Source: Colwellia psychrerythraea (GTDB taxonomy: Bacteria; Pseudomonadota; Gammaproteobacteria; Enterobacterales; Alteromonadaceae). From it: a stretch of DNA of 64,000 nucleotides. This document shows, one piece after another, positions 55,856 to 64,000 of the stretch. Each line of letters opens with the position of its first letter. Position 1 is the stretch's first letter. The stretch is from assembly GCF_000764225.1 (NCBI RefSeq), contig NZ_JQED01000017.1:124001-188000 (forward strand), given 5' to 3'. The notes under the pieces are model-generated. The model did no database searches. It was not told where the DNA came from and saw only the letters and a program-made list of their open reading frames with translations. A program made the position numbers and the translations under genes.

Positions 55856-56182
55856 TTAAGCAGTTACATCAATTAGGGTGCCAAGTGAATCATCAGCACT
55901 TTTAATAACTTCTGTCGAAGCTTTTGCTTGGAATTCAGCCACTTTCAAATTGACAATTGCTTGGTTTAAATCAGGTAACTCTGCATGGCTATTTGCATTA
56001 TTTATTTCAGTATTAACCTCGATATTGTCGGCAGAATTATTTTGTGGTTCATTACTAGAAGTCGTACTGGCGACAATATCGGCAGCAGCTTGATCCGCTG
56101 TTGCTCTGGCACTTTGTAAACCTTGCAAGCCTGAATTTATTGCAGAAGGTATTTCCACAGGTAAGCCTCTTTTACTTATCAA
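55856..56182 (-). CDS. Small acidic hypothetical protein beside the SprA-like gene
   Basis: The 108-residue protein has no signal peptide or membrane segment. It is acidic and rich in N, A and S (for example NNSADNIEVNTEINNANSHA), with helical ends (IPSAINSGLQGLQSARATADQAAADIV; NLKVAEFQAKASTEVIKSADDSLGTLIDV). The C-terminal half recalls small putative motor/flagellin-like proteins of the form xxL(K/E)xxEFQAKAxxxVIKxxDxxLGxLID. It lies 26 bp upstream of the SprA-like gene, so they are probably one operon. Confidence 0.6.
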   Translation of the reverse strand: MISKRGLPVEIPSAINSGLQGLQSARATADQAAADIVASTTSSNEPQNNSADNIEVNTEINNANSHAELPDLNQAIVNLKVAEFQAKASTEVIKSADDSLGTLIDVTA

Positions 56183-56264
56183 CTAGGTTGATTAATTATT
56201 AATCTAAATGGTTGGAAAGTAAAGGCGAAATTACCCCAACATAGTCCAATGCTTATTTATGATA

Positions 56265-57086
56265 TTACTTGAAGTGTGAATCAAGCCAAGCGACTAATAC
56301 CTGATGAAAATTTGTAAGGTGAGAAATAAATGGCGCATGGGAAGCTTGCTCAAATAAATAGTGATCACTATCGGGTGCTAAGTGATTAATCTGTTCGATG
56401 ACACCTTTGGGGACTAAGCTATCATTATGTCCGTATAAGCGTAAAAAAGGCTGTTTGATAGTCGATAAATGCTGTCTCAAATCACACTGACTTAATAGGG
56501 CTAATGAATCCGCCAGAATTTTCTGGCTCGGCAGCGCATGTGCCATCACTAATTGAGTGATCAGCTTTAAATCCTGTCGGATATGAGGACTGCCCATTGC
56601 CTGGATTTTTAAAAAACCGCTGATTGTTTTTGCAGTATCTTGAGCTAATTGCTGATGAAAGCTTGCTAATACATTTTCTTTTATACCTGGCCAATTATTG
56701 TCGGTTTGTTCAACAAAATAAGGGCTACTGGCAACACTAATTAATGCCAGTACTTTTTCTGGGTACTTAAGAGACATTTCTGTTGCGACTAAACCACCTA
56801 ATGACCAGCCAAGATAGATAGCTGGTTGATCAATTACTTGATCAATATAGTAGCAAATATCTATTAAAGAGTATGACTCTATATCTACAGAACTATTGAT
56901 ACCAAAGCCAGGTAAGTCAATCGTAATTAGTTGGTAGTTATTCTCATTATTTTCCTGGAATAAGTCTAATAACGGTTGCCAAACGCCTGAGTTCAACCCC
57001 CAACCATGAAGAAGTACGATAGGAATTATATTTTTATTGAGTGAATTGCTTGGAGGAAATGTGGAAATTGTTAAGCTTTTTGCCAT
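56265..57086 (-). CDS. bioH: Pimeloyl-ACP methyl ester carboxylesterase BioH
   Basis: BioH ends the pimeloyl phase of biotin synthesis by removing the methyl ester. The alpha/beta hydrolase (about 273 residues) has the oxyanion H-G-W-G-L-N, the nucleophile elbow L-G-W-S-L-G-G, an aspartate in RLYGHNDSLVP and the histidine in EQASHAPFISH. An upstream ATG at 57164 would overlap the divergent comF start, so I chose the ATG at 57086 (MAKSLTISTF). bioH-comF-nfuA is the E. coli order. Confidence 0.9.
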   Translation of the reverse strand: MAKSLTISTFPPSNSLNKNIIPIVLLHGWGLNSGVWQPLLDLFQENNENNYQLITIDLPGFGINSSVDIESYSLIDICYYIDQVIDQPAIYLGWSLGGLVATEMSLKYPEKVLALISVASSPYFVEQTDNNWPGIKENVLASFHQQLAQDTAKTISGFLKIQAMGSPHIRQDLKLITQLVMAHALPSQKILADSLALLSQCDLRQHLSTIKQPFLRLYGHNDSLVPKGVIEQINHLAPDSDHYLFEQASHAPFISHLTNFHQVLVAWLDSHFK

Positions 57087-57157
57087 GCTTATTACTGCAC
57101 TATAAAAATCAGACCGATAGTGTATCTCAAATTTGGTCATAGCAAAAGGCAAGTGAT

Positions 57158-57940
57158 ATGGCATGGAAGCTAGAGTTAAACACGTTTAAGCGTTACTTCA
57201 TTGATACCTTCAAAAATATTAGTTGCTGTGATTTGTGTGGTGCAAACGTCAATACTAGTTACCTATTGGGTTATTCGTTGTCACAGGCGCTTGTTTGTCA
57301 ATCTTGTATCAATGATTTGCCCTATTTCAACCAAAACTTGATTACAGGTAACCTACTCAGTTGGCCTGCGATTCATCGTGCTTTACCCAATATCTACTTT
57401 GACAATCTCTTTGCACTGTCACCTTATATTTATCCCTTTAATAAATGGTTAGCCCAAATGAAATATTTAGGGCGTTTTGAGTTAGCCGATTTATTCAGCT
57501 CCCTGCTTTGCGCACAATGGCAAGCAAGTGTTATAAACCAAGCAATTTCTCCTATTGATATCGTATTATCAGTGCCCTTGCATGTGAAAAAATGGCAGAC
57601 TCGTGGTTATAACCAAGCACACCTTATTGCCAAATCATTTGCCAGCGAATTGTCATTACCTTATGACGAAAACATGCTAATAAGAATAAAAAACAATGAC
57701 AGTCAAATGGGGAAAACAGGTAGTCAGCGACGTAAAAATTTAGCCAATGCCTTTGTGCTACGAAGTGGGCTGGCAAGTCACGTCAAACATGTTTTACTCG
57801 TTGATGATGTTGTGACAACAGGCACCACAGCAAGTGAGATAAGCAAAATATTAAAACAAAATGGTGTTAAAACCGTTACCTTAGTAACGGTTTGTTTAGC
57901 CTTACCTAATAGGACGAAGCATGTTGTCGCTGTTAGTTAA
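57158..57940 (+). CDS. comF: ComF-family phosphoribosyltransferase-like protein (GntX type)
   Basis: The 260-residue protein has an N-terminal zinc-ribbon-like part (CCDLCGANV, later CQSC) and a phosphoribosyltransferase fold with the PRPP loop V-L-L-V-D-D-V-V-T-T-G-T-T. It belongs to the ComF/GntX family, linked to DNA uptake and DNA utilisation in E. coli and competent bacteria. It is divergent from bioH. Confidence 0.92.
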   Translation: MAWKLELNTFKRYFIDTFKNISCCDLCGANVNTSYLLGYSLSQALVCQSCINDLPYFNQNLITGNLLSWPAIHRALPNIYFDNLFALSPYIYPFNKWLAQMKYLGRFELADLFSSLLCAQWQASVINQAISPIDIVLSVPLHVKKWQTRGYNQAHLIAKSFASELSLPYDENMLIRIKNNDSQMGKTGSQRRKNLANAFVLRSGLASHVKHVLLVDDVVTTGTTASEISKILKQNGVKTVTLVTVCLALPNRTKHVVAVS

Positions 57941-57952
57941 CTATTTGACACA

Positions 57953-60541
57953 TTATTTAAGTGGAGCTGAAAATGCTTTACTGAAAAATAAACTGTTCGC
58001 GAGTAACTTTGCACTCCCATGCCAATAGCCTCTAAATGTGAGTACTTCTGTTGTTGCTATCACTCGGCCTTTGCCAAAGTTATGAGCAACAATAGCTGCA
58101 TTATGCGCTAACCGGTTGACTAAGTTTTTGTCGGTATAGCCACTCATCAAAGGAGATGGAGTATATTTTGCTATGGTCACAAATGGTTTTTGTGGATGCT
58201 CCATAATCAAATTACTATTACGAAACATTGGTAATAAGTTTTGCTGGTAGCCATAAGCTAATGGGTGACTAGTATCTAATTCAACCTGGAAAATTGCCCC
58301 TGCAATACGTTTACGACTAGCGAGTGCATTTCTATCTTCATAGTTGAGGTTTTCATGATCAAATAATTGATTAATCTGCTCCTGCGTGACAAACCTCGCC
58401 TGTAGAATTTCTTGCTTTGCTAACCAAAGCGCAGCGCGCTTTTGACTAATGACTACGCCGCCCTGTTTAACCCAAGCTTTGATTTTCTTCACGGTATCAT
58501 CGGCAACATGCTGGTAATCACCATCGACGAGAATGAGATGGCTATAGTCTGACAAGTCGACTCGTTTTAATTGGTTATGGTCGATAATTGACAATGGAAT
58601 ATTGAGTGTTTCATCCAGATAGAAGCGCACCTCGCCTGCTTCATATTGTGATATACCTGCGCCGCCTAATAAAAGTGTTTTAGCCTTACTGATTGGTTTT
58701 AATGAGCTACTGCCAATATCAACACCTTTCATGGTTAAACCGGTACTAATACGGCTTAATTTTATCCCTGCTCTATTACTGGCAGCAATTAAATGCTCTT
58801 GCCATTTTTCATTTTCTTGGATGCCAGTAGGGATAATTATACTGCCTGTTTTAAAATGCTTTGTTTCACCATTGATCAAGCTAGAGAAAGGCTTAGTCGA
58901 TACTTTTGCTTTGATATTACGACTGAGAAGACTATTAAGTAACTTTGGTGCTAAAAAGTGATGCCATTCGAAAATGTAACCGTAAGCTGATTTGTTTTCA
59001 TTATTTTCATTGAACCCCGCAGGACCGTTCCAAGCTTGTTTTGCCACTTTTAGTCTGCGAGTTCGGTTTACCTGAATAGATTCAATATTCATTGCTAACG
59101 GCATTGTCCAGCCTGAAACATCATAAAAAGTATTATCTTTAAAGTGAGTTTGTTGGTTAAATAAGGCTTGAATTAGTCGAAATTGAGGTTGTGCAAGAGG
59201 CACATAATAACTGTTATCTTTTTGGTACTCTCGATCTTCAAATTCGAAGTTGGCGGTGAGCGGAAACACCTGAATTTTATGCTGTGTTAGTTTTGACAAC
59301 AAGGCATTGAGACGAAAGTTATCTTTGCTTTCGTGTAATAAATAACCTGAGAAATCTTCGTTTTTAGCGAGTTTTTTACTTTGCTGATAAAAATTACTTC
59401 GATATTGCTTCAATTTTTCTTTATTTTTCCACGCACCATGGATGGTAGAAAGTGATGTAGTGACATGATTTTCTATACTAAATTCTAATGTCAGCAAACC
59501 ATTGATTGTGTCTTGTTGCATTCCTCTTGCGCTTGCTTGTTCGAACAATATGCCAATGCTGCCATTTATGTCAGGATAAGTTGAACCTTTGCCATAGTAA
59601 AAGTCATCAAAGTTCTCTTCGCTATAATAAAGGCGATTTTGTTTATCCAGTGCTGAAGCATGAAACTTTGCCAGTGTGGTCGTTAATTCAACATTTCTTT
59701 TCGGTGTCAGTGGGTGGGTGCGGCTTTGGATGCCCGGTTGGAAAAAGTAACTGCTGTTATGGCCCATTTCATGAAAATCACCGACCACATGGGGCTGGTA
59801 TTGGTGAAAGTATTTTAATCGATGCTGGCTTTCTTGTTGGGATAGCAATAACCAATCGCGGTTTAAGTCAAACCAAAAATGATTGGTGCGCCCCGTTACC
59901 CAACTCTGGTGATGTTCTATATGATTAGCGTCGCTATTGTTACTTGAATTGCGATAAGTGCTCACCCAATTAACAAATCTATCCATACCATCAGGATTAA
60001 TACTCGGTTCTATCACTATCACGGTATTGGCAAGCATTTCAGTTAGTTTTTCATCCGTGCTAGCTGCTAAATAATAAGCAACTATCATGGCTGCATTTGC
60101 TCCACTTATTTCATCGCCATGTACGCTGTAACCTAACCAAATAACTAAAGGGGCATTGTCAGATTTTTGCTTTTCAAGTTGACTTGTCTTTAGAGAAACC
60201 TTTTGAGATAAAATATCTCGCTCACTGAGGATACTCGATAAGTTGGCTAAATTTTCAGGGCTAGAAATAGTTACCAGTAACTGATCTCTTTGTTGAGCCG
60301 TTTTCCCCATCGAGGTAATCTTAATTCGTTCTGAATCTTGGGCTAACTGATAAAAATAATTTTTTAATTGATCATGTCGAACATGACGTTGACCGATTTC
60401 AAATCCTAAGCTGTCACTTGGTAGAGTAATTTTTTTATTAAATTGGCTATCTGCAGGCAAGTAATCTTGTGCTGGCATGGCAATAATCGTGCAAGCGAAG
60501 AGCAGAGAAATGGATAAAATTATAAATCGAAACAGTAACAT
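57953..60541 (-). CDS. Exported M14-family zinc carboxypeptidase
   Basis: The 862-residue protein has a signal peptide (to about residue 25) and an M14 peptidase domain. The zinc motif is G-Y-S-V-H-G-D-E-I-S-G (HxxE), with a later zinc histidine near VVGDFHEMGHNS; EPSINPDGMDRFVNWV and DLNRDWLLLSQQESQHRL are typical of bacterial members. The C-terminal third holds a class I glutamine amidotransferase-like fold (LLLGGAGISQYEAGEVRFYLD). It probably digests peptides in the periplasm. It separates comF from nfuA. Confidence 0.9.
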   Translation of the reverse strand: MLLFRFIILSISLLFACTIIAMPAQDYLPADSQFNKKITLPSDSLGFEIGQRHVRHDQLKNYFYQLAQDSERIKITSMGKTAQQRDQLLVTISSPENLANLSSILSERDILSQKVSLKTSQLEKQKSDNAPLVIWLGYSVHGDEISGANAAMIVAYYLAASTDEKLTEMLANTVIVIEPSINPDGMDRFVNWVSTYRNSSNNSDANHIEHHQSWVTGRTNHFWFDLNRDWLLLSQQESQHRLKYFHQYQPHVVGDFHEMGHNSSYFFQPGIQSRTHPLTPKRNVELTTTLAKFHASALDKQNRLYYSEENFDDFYYGKGSTYPDINGSIGILFEQASARGMQQDTINGLLTLEFSIENHVTTSLSTIHGAWKNKEKLKQYRSNFYQQSKKLAKNEDFSGYLLHESKDNFRLNALLSKLTQHKIQVFPLTANFEFEDREYQKDNSYYVPLAQPQFRLIQALFNQQTHFKDNTFYDVSGWTMPLAMNIESIQVNRTRRLKVAKQAWNGPAGFNENNENKSAYGYIFEWHHFLAPKLLNSLLSRNIKAKVSTKPFSSLINGETKHFKTGSIIIPTGIQENEKWQEHLIAASNRAGIKLSRISTGLTMKGVDIGSSSLKPISKAKTLLLGGAGISQYEAGEVRFYLDETLNIPLSIIDHNQLKRVDLSDYSHLILVDGDYQHVADDTVKKIKAWVKQGGVVISQKRAALWLAKQEILQARFVTQEQINQLFDHENLNYEDRNALASRKRIAGAIFQVELDTSHPLAYGYQQNLLPMFRNSNLIMEHPQKPFVTIAKYTPSPLMSGYTDKNLVNRLAHNAAIVAHNFGKGRVIATTEVLTFRGYWHGSAKLLANSLFFSKAFSAPLK

Positions 60542-60725
60542 CTAGGTGGCCTCTATATTTGACTTCTATAAAGTATCAAACAAAAGCGTAAAAATCATTA
60601 GCACATAATTAAATTGCAGCGTAAAATAGTCATACTTGAGTAAAACAGTCAGGTACTTTTTAATTGATTTCTTTAACGTAATTTTAAAGTTATAAAAGTA
60701 ACCGAGAGCAAAGAGAGCTATAACT

Positions 60726-61304
60726 ATGATCAGTATTTCAGAAAATGCTCAGAAGCATTTTATAAAATTACTTTCGCAACAAGCTGAAGGTACCCATATT
60801 CGCGTTTTTGTTGTAAATCCTGGCACAGCGAAAGCTGAGTGTGGCGTGTCATATTGTCCGCCTGACGCAGTTGAAGCAGATGATATTCAACTGCCATTTG
60901 ATGGCTTTTCAGCTATGGTTGATGCCGATAGTAAAGGCTTTTTAGAAGACGCTGAAATTGATTTTACCACAGATCAAATGGGCTCACAGCTTACACTGAA
61001 AGCGCCAAATGCTAAGTTACGTAAAGTTGCTGATGATGCGCCACTATTTGAACGCGTTCATTATTTCTTACAAGCTGAAGTTAACCCTCAGTTAGCAGGT
61101 CATGGCGGTGAATGTACCTTAGTGGAAATTACCGACGATGGTTATGCCGTATTACAATTTGGCGGCGGCTGTAATGGTTGTGCACAAATTGATGTCACCG
61201 TAAAAGATGGCATTGAAAAGCAATTAATTGAACTAATGGCTGGCGAAATTGTTGGCGTTAAAGATGCGACTGAACATGAGCGTGGTGATCATTCGTATTA
61301 CTAA
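60726..61304 (+). CDS. nfuA: Fe-S cluster biogenesis protein NfuA
   Basis: NfuA carries [4Fe-4S] clusters to target enzymes, especially under oxidative stress or iron limitation. The 192-residue protein has an A-type-like N-terminal domain ([31 protein letters not shown]) and a C-terminal Nfu domain with the cluster cysteines in [22 protein letters not shown]. It is the third gene of the bioH-comF-nfuA neighbourhood. Confidence 0.97.
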   Translation: MISISENAQKHFIKLLSQQAEGTHIRVFVVNPGTAKAECGVSYCPPDAVEADDIQLPFDGFSAMVDADSKGFLEDAEIDFTTDQMGSQLTLKAPNAKLRKVADDAPLFERVHYFLQAEVNPQLAGHGGECTLVEITDDGYAVLQFGGGCNGCAQIDVTVKDGIEKQLIELMAGEIVGVKDATEHERGDHSYY

Positions 61305-61329
61305 GATTTAGCTTTATAACTAAGTTTAT

Positions 61330-61602
61330 ATGATTAAGTTACTCGAAAAAATAGGCCAAAATCCACAATACAGTTTAACACTGTTTTTACGTGGGCTTGG
61401 CCTTTTTGTTATGGGTTTGCTCTTTATTGCCTTAGGATATTTCTATCATCATTTATGGCAAATTGTTGGCATTATTATATTGGCTATCGCTTGCCTATTG
61501 GCTGCATGGGGTTATCTGGGGATTTTTGCTAACCGCTGGTTAAATATTCTTTATCGCACCCGACCCGTTAATAAGCGTTCAACCGAGAAAAATTCACATT
61601 AA
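61330..61602 (+). CDS. Small inner-membrane protein downstream of nfuA
   Basis: The 90-residue protein has two predicted membrane helices (LFLRGLGLFVMGLLFIALGYFY; IVGIIILAIACLLAAWGYLGIF) and a basic C-terminus. Its stop abuts the start of the VanZ-like gene. I do not recognise a family. Function unknown. Confidence 0.7.
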   Translation: MIKLLEKIGQNPQYSLTLFLRGLGLFVMGLLFIALGYFYHHLWQIVGIIILAIACLLAAWGYLGIFANRWLNILYRTRPVNKRSTEKNSH

Positions 61603-61965
61603 ATGCCCTCAATAACTACTTTTATAAAACAATATTGGCTTTTCATTACGGTTTTTTTACTTACCGCTATCGCCACTTTATCGTTATGGCCCGCCGAATC
61701 TTTACCCCAAGTTCCGGGTAGTGATAAAACTCACCACTTTATCTCCTATGGTGCTTTAATGTTCCCGGTGGCATTGCGAAAACCTAAATACTGGATATGG
61801 ATTACATTCGGTTTTGCTGGCTTTAGTGGCGCTATTGAATTGATTCAGCCTTATGTTAATCGTTATGGGGAATGGCTTGATATGGCGGCAAATGTTGCAG
61901 GTTTAGCTTGCGGTATCATACTCGCAAAGATTATTGAGTATCTCTTCTTGAGTAACACTAAGTAA
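61603..61965 (+). CDS. VanZ-like family membrane protein
   Basis: The 120-residue protein has the VanZ pattern: an N-terminal helix with W-P-A-E-S, then S-D-K-T-H-H-F-I-S-Y-G-A-L, a second helix pair and I-E-L-I-Q-P-Y-V-N-R-Y-G-E-W-L-D. VanZ proteins are linked to glycopeptide tolerance in Gram-positives; the role here is unknown. It starts directly after the previous stop codon, so the two are coupled. Confidence 0.85.
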   Translation: MPSITTFIKQYWLFITVFLLTAIATLSLWPAESLPQVPGSDKTHHFISYGALMFPVALRKPKYWIWITFGFAGFSGAIELIQPYVNRYGEWLDMAANVAGLACGIILAKIIEYLFLSNTK

Positions 61966-62079
61966 CACTTGATTACATAACGTATACAAGCGATTTGTTT
62001 TTAGTTGACCGGCATCAAGCTTGATAGCTCTTACCGTGTTAGTATACTTTTATTATCACATTATTAAGTTAACTGCCTT

Positions 62080-62361
62080 ATGTCGAAAGAAACTCCTGCG
62101 CACCATCTTCCGGTAGCACATCCACCGAAGCGATTATGGCAAAAAATATCGTCAATTATTGCAAAAGCAAGCTTTGGCTTAGCTGCTGTTGGCGTTGTGG
62201 TAACGCTCATTTATGGTAATGATGTTGAAGCTGATATTAAAGCGGCATTGGGTGCAACGACCTTTTTTTGTTTTGCTGTTGGTGTTGTCTGTCAAGCGAT
62301 GGGCGGTACGAGTATTCCAAACTTAAAACCGACATCGAAAGATCCTGATGATTCGAAATAA
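62080..62361 (+). CDS. Small membrane hypothetical protein
   Basis: The 93-residue protein has a proline/histidine-rich start (MSKETPAHHLPVAHPPKRLW) and two predicted helices (AKASFGLAAVGVVVTLIYG; ATTFFCFAVGVVCQAMGG), then a short basic/acidic tail. I do not recognise it. It stands between the VanZ-like and deacetylase genes with gaps of more than 100 bp on both sides. Confidence 0.6.
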   Translation: MSKETPAHHLPVAHPPKRLWQKISSIIAKASFGLAAVGVVVTLIYGNDVEADIKAALGATTFFCFAVGVVCQAMGGTSIPNLKPTSKDPDDSK

Positions 62362-62533
62362 TTATAAGACCTAGTTTTAGACTGCAAAAAATAGAGCAAA
62401 AATAAACCCGTAGTCAAAAACCTTATTTAAGTGAATCGAAACGACTAGTTTTAGTCAAAAAAAATCCTAAAGTCCTAGTGGTTTAATGTAAAAGGCGTTA
62501 TTTTATCCCTTCTGATTTTTAAAGGTATATTCC

Positions 62534-63607
62534 ATGAAATATTTGTTGCAGACATTCGTTTCAGTTGCATTTTTATTGAGCATTGCATTTGGCAGTCATG
62601 CCGCAGTAATTTTACAATATCATCATGTTAGCGATAGCACACCGGCAAGTACGAGTATCTCTCCAAAACAATTTGAAGTGCACTTACAATACCTTAAAGA
62701 TAATAACTTTAAAGTTGTGGCCTTATCTGAGTTAATTGAAGGTATTAAAACTCAACAAGCTTTACCTGATAAGAGTGTCGCTATCACCTTTGATGATGCT
62801 TATATTGATGTGTTAACCCAAGCCAAACCAATTTTAGATAAGTTTGCATTTCCCTATACTATCTTTGTAAACCCAGGCATTATCAATCGCAATGAAAAAA
62901 ATAATGCTTCACATTATTTGTCATGGATTCAACTCAAAGCGCTTTCAGATGAAGGGGTGATTATTGCTAATCATGGCTATGAACATGATTCTATGGCACG
63001 AATGACTGAAGGGTTAACGCAAACACAATGGCTGAGCAAACAAACCGAGCTATTGTTAAAGGCTGAAGCTGAGATTAAAGAGAATACCGGTCAAAGCTGG
63101 CGATATTATGCTTACCCTTATGGTGAATATGATGTTGCGATACAAGCATGGACTAAAACTAATGATTTTGTTGCTTTTTCTCAACAATCTGGCGCAATCG
63201 ATTTAACCACGGACTTAACCAGCGTACCTCGTTTCCCTGCTTCAAAGCCTTATGACAAAATTTCAGGTTTACGTGATAAGTTGAATTCATTGGCGTTTAA
63301 TATTCGTTTAGAAGGCGAGCAAGCCGAAACTATCTTTAAACACAAGGAAGCCAAAAGTATCAATTTCGCTATTGAAACTGGGGACTTTTATAAATCAGCG
63401 CTCAATTGCTATATTTCAGGCTTAGGTAAGCAAAAAATCACCTGGAATGATGACGAAAGTTTTAGTATTAACTTTAGCAAAGACTTACCTATAGGTAGAG
63501 TTAGAGCTAATTGTACAGCGGCAAGTATCAGTAAACCGGGTCGCTATTATTGGTACTCTAAACCATGGTTTATCTTAAAAGGTGATGGCAGTTGGTACCA
63601 TTTATAA
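62534..63607 (+). CDS. Exported polysaccharide deacetylase family protein
   Basis: The 357-residue protein has a signal peptide (to about residue 23) and a NodB-type deacetylase domain: AVILQYHHVSDSTPAST, the acid motif AITFDDAYID, the metal histidines in ANHGYEHDSMAR and YYAYPYGEYD. Such enzymes remove N-acetyl groups from cell-surface polysaccharide. The C-terminal about 110 residues, after SLAFNIRLEG, form a second beta-rich domain with cysteines (LNCYISG; RANCTAAS) of unknown role. Confidence 0.9.
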   Translation: MKYLLQTFVSVAFLLSIAFGSHAAVILQYHHVSDSTPASTSISPKQFEVHLQYLKDNNFKVVALSELIEGIKTQQALPDKSVAITFDDAYIDVLTQAKPILDKFAFPYTIFVNPGIINRNEKNNASHYLSWIQLKALSDEGVIIANHGYEHDSMARMTEGLTQTQWLSKQTELLLKAEAEIKENTGQSWRYYAYPYGEYDVAIQAWTKTNDFVAFSQQSGAIDLTTDLTSVPRFPASKPYDKISGLRDKLNSLAFNIRLEGEQAETIFKHKEAKSINFAIETGDFYKSALNCYISGLGKQKITWNDDESFSINFSKDLPIGRVRANCTAASISKPGRYYWYSKPWFILKGDGSWYHL

Positions 63608-63649
63608 ATAGCTAAGCGACTAATTCTGTTAAAAACCAATTCTTGATTA

Positions 63650-64000
63650 TTAAAAGAGAGCGACTATTTTTTGATAGTCGCTTAATAACTTTTCATTATT
63701 AATACTAGGCACTTCACCTACTTCTTGCTCAGGCCTAAATATTGCGGCTATCTTTCCGGCGGGATTTATTAATACTAGTGAAGCGCTGTGATCAACCCAA
63801 TAGCTTTCATCTCCTGTTGGTACTTCAACGTCGCTTTTACTTGCCTCTTTACTCGTGATGGCGTACATCAACCCTAAATTTCGTGAAAAGGGAAATAACA
63901 CGTCGTGCTCCGCGCGGAGTGCTTTAAAATTAGGGTTAAAATAGCCAATGTACTGTTCAAGTTTTTCGCGACTATCTCTTTTAGGATCAACAGAGACTAA
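63650..64000 (-). CDS. SCO1/SenC family protein (3' part; start lies beyond window)
   Basis: The visible 116 residues are the C-terminal half, read from the right edge: LVSVDPKRDSREKLEQYIGY, then a long region ending VDHSASLVLINPAGKIAAIFRPEQEVGEVPS. This matches the copper chaperone/thioredoxin-fold SCO1 family, with the conserved histidine in VDHSA; the C-x-x-x-C motif would lie outside the window. Frame and stop are clear. A hairpin overlaps the final codons. Confidence 0.9.
   Translation of the reverse strand, partial: LVSVDPKRDSREKLEQYIGYFNPNFKALRAEHDVLFPFSRNLGLMYAITSKEASKSDVEVPTGDESYWVDHSASLVLINPAGKIAAIFRPEQEVGEVPSINNEKLLSDYQKIVALF
63653..63681 (-). terminator. Terminator-like hairpin overlapping the end of the SCO1 gene
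   Basis: GCGACTAT and ATAGTCGC (63660-63667 and 63674-63681) flank a 6-base loop. On the minus strand TCTCTTTTAAT follows. The stem lies inside the last codons and the T-rich tail includes the stop codon. Confidence 0.55.

Overview
The window looks like a chromosomal segment of a marine gammaproteobacterium of the order Alteromonadales, most likely Colwellia or a close relative. This rests on low-GC, A/T-rich coding, on gene neighbourhoods shared with enteric and marine gammaproteobacteria (ftsY-ftsE-ftsX-rpoH, tatABC-tatD-hemB, gppA-rhlB-trxA-rho, ubiD-fre, slmA-coaBC-radC-rpmB-rpmG-mutM-coaD, bioH-comF-nfuA), and on several families of short interspersed repeats between genes. The genus call is inference. 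No tRNA, rRNA, IS transposase, prophage or CRISPR array was seen.

Bases 1-11400 hold an all-minus-strand sugar locus: a FucP-type permease, two formylglycine-type sulfatases, a rhamnose-mutarotase-family protein, a COG3618 lactonase, an L-galactonate dehydrogenase (LgoD type), a hexuronate reductase of the UxuB/mannitol dehydrogenase family, altronate dehydratase (UxaA), KDG kinase and KDPG aldolase. Read together they give a route L-galactono-lactone -> L-galactonate -> D-tagaturonate -> D-altronate -> KDG -> KDPG -> pyruvate + glyceraldehyde-3-phosphate. The sulfatases suggest that the sugar comes from a sulfated algal polysaccharide. A shared 13-bp motif at the start regions of the permease and dehydrogenase genes is a candidate operator. 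The sugar dehydrogenase and the regulator are not in view.

Bases 11500-19450 are accessory: an octaheme HEAT/TPR cytochrome, a leucine-rich-repeat protein kinase, a SapC-family protein, a long coiled-coil protein with two kinds of internal repeat, a 267-bp MITE-like element, and a DUF416 protein. From 19500 to 34800 come a serine hydrolase, ogt, rsmD, ftsY, ftsE, ftsX, rpoH, a TonB-dependent receptor, the Tat translocon operon with tatD, a diguanylate cyclase and hemB.

From 34900 to 48500 lie a glutathione S-transferase, a TetR regulator with a membrane protein, gppA/ppx, rhlB, trxA, rho, ubiD, fre, a NarL-type response regulator, pepD, slmA and coaBC; dut is absent from its usual place. From 48580 to 64000 come radC, an inserted PilZ + ParA + ribbon-helix-helix-like group, rpmB, rpmG (51 aa), mutM, coaD, a TetR regulator, a SprA-like metalloprotease-domain protein, bioH, comF, an M14 carboxypeptidase, nfuA, small membrane proteins including a VanZ-like one, a polysaccharide deacetylase and the 3' part of a SCO1/SenC gene.

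Several start sites were moved downstream because a better ribosome-binding site and the family's usual N-terminus agree (lgoD, uxaA, kdgK, sapC-like, ftsX, rpoH, the TonB receptor, bioH, the ParA partner). All functions are read from sequence motifs and remembered family features; no database search was run.
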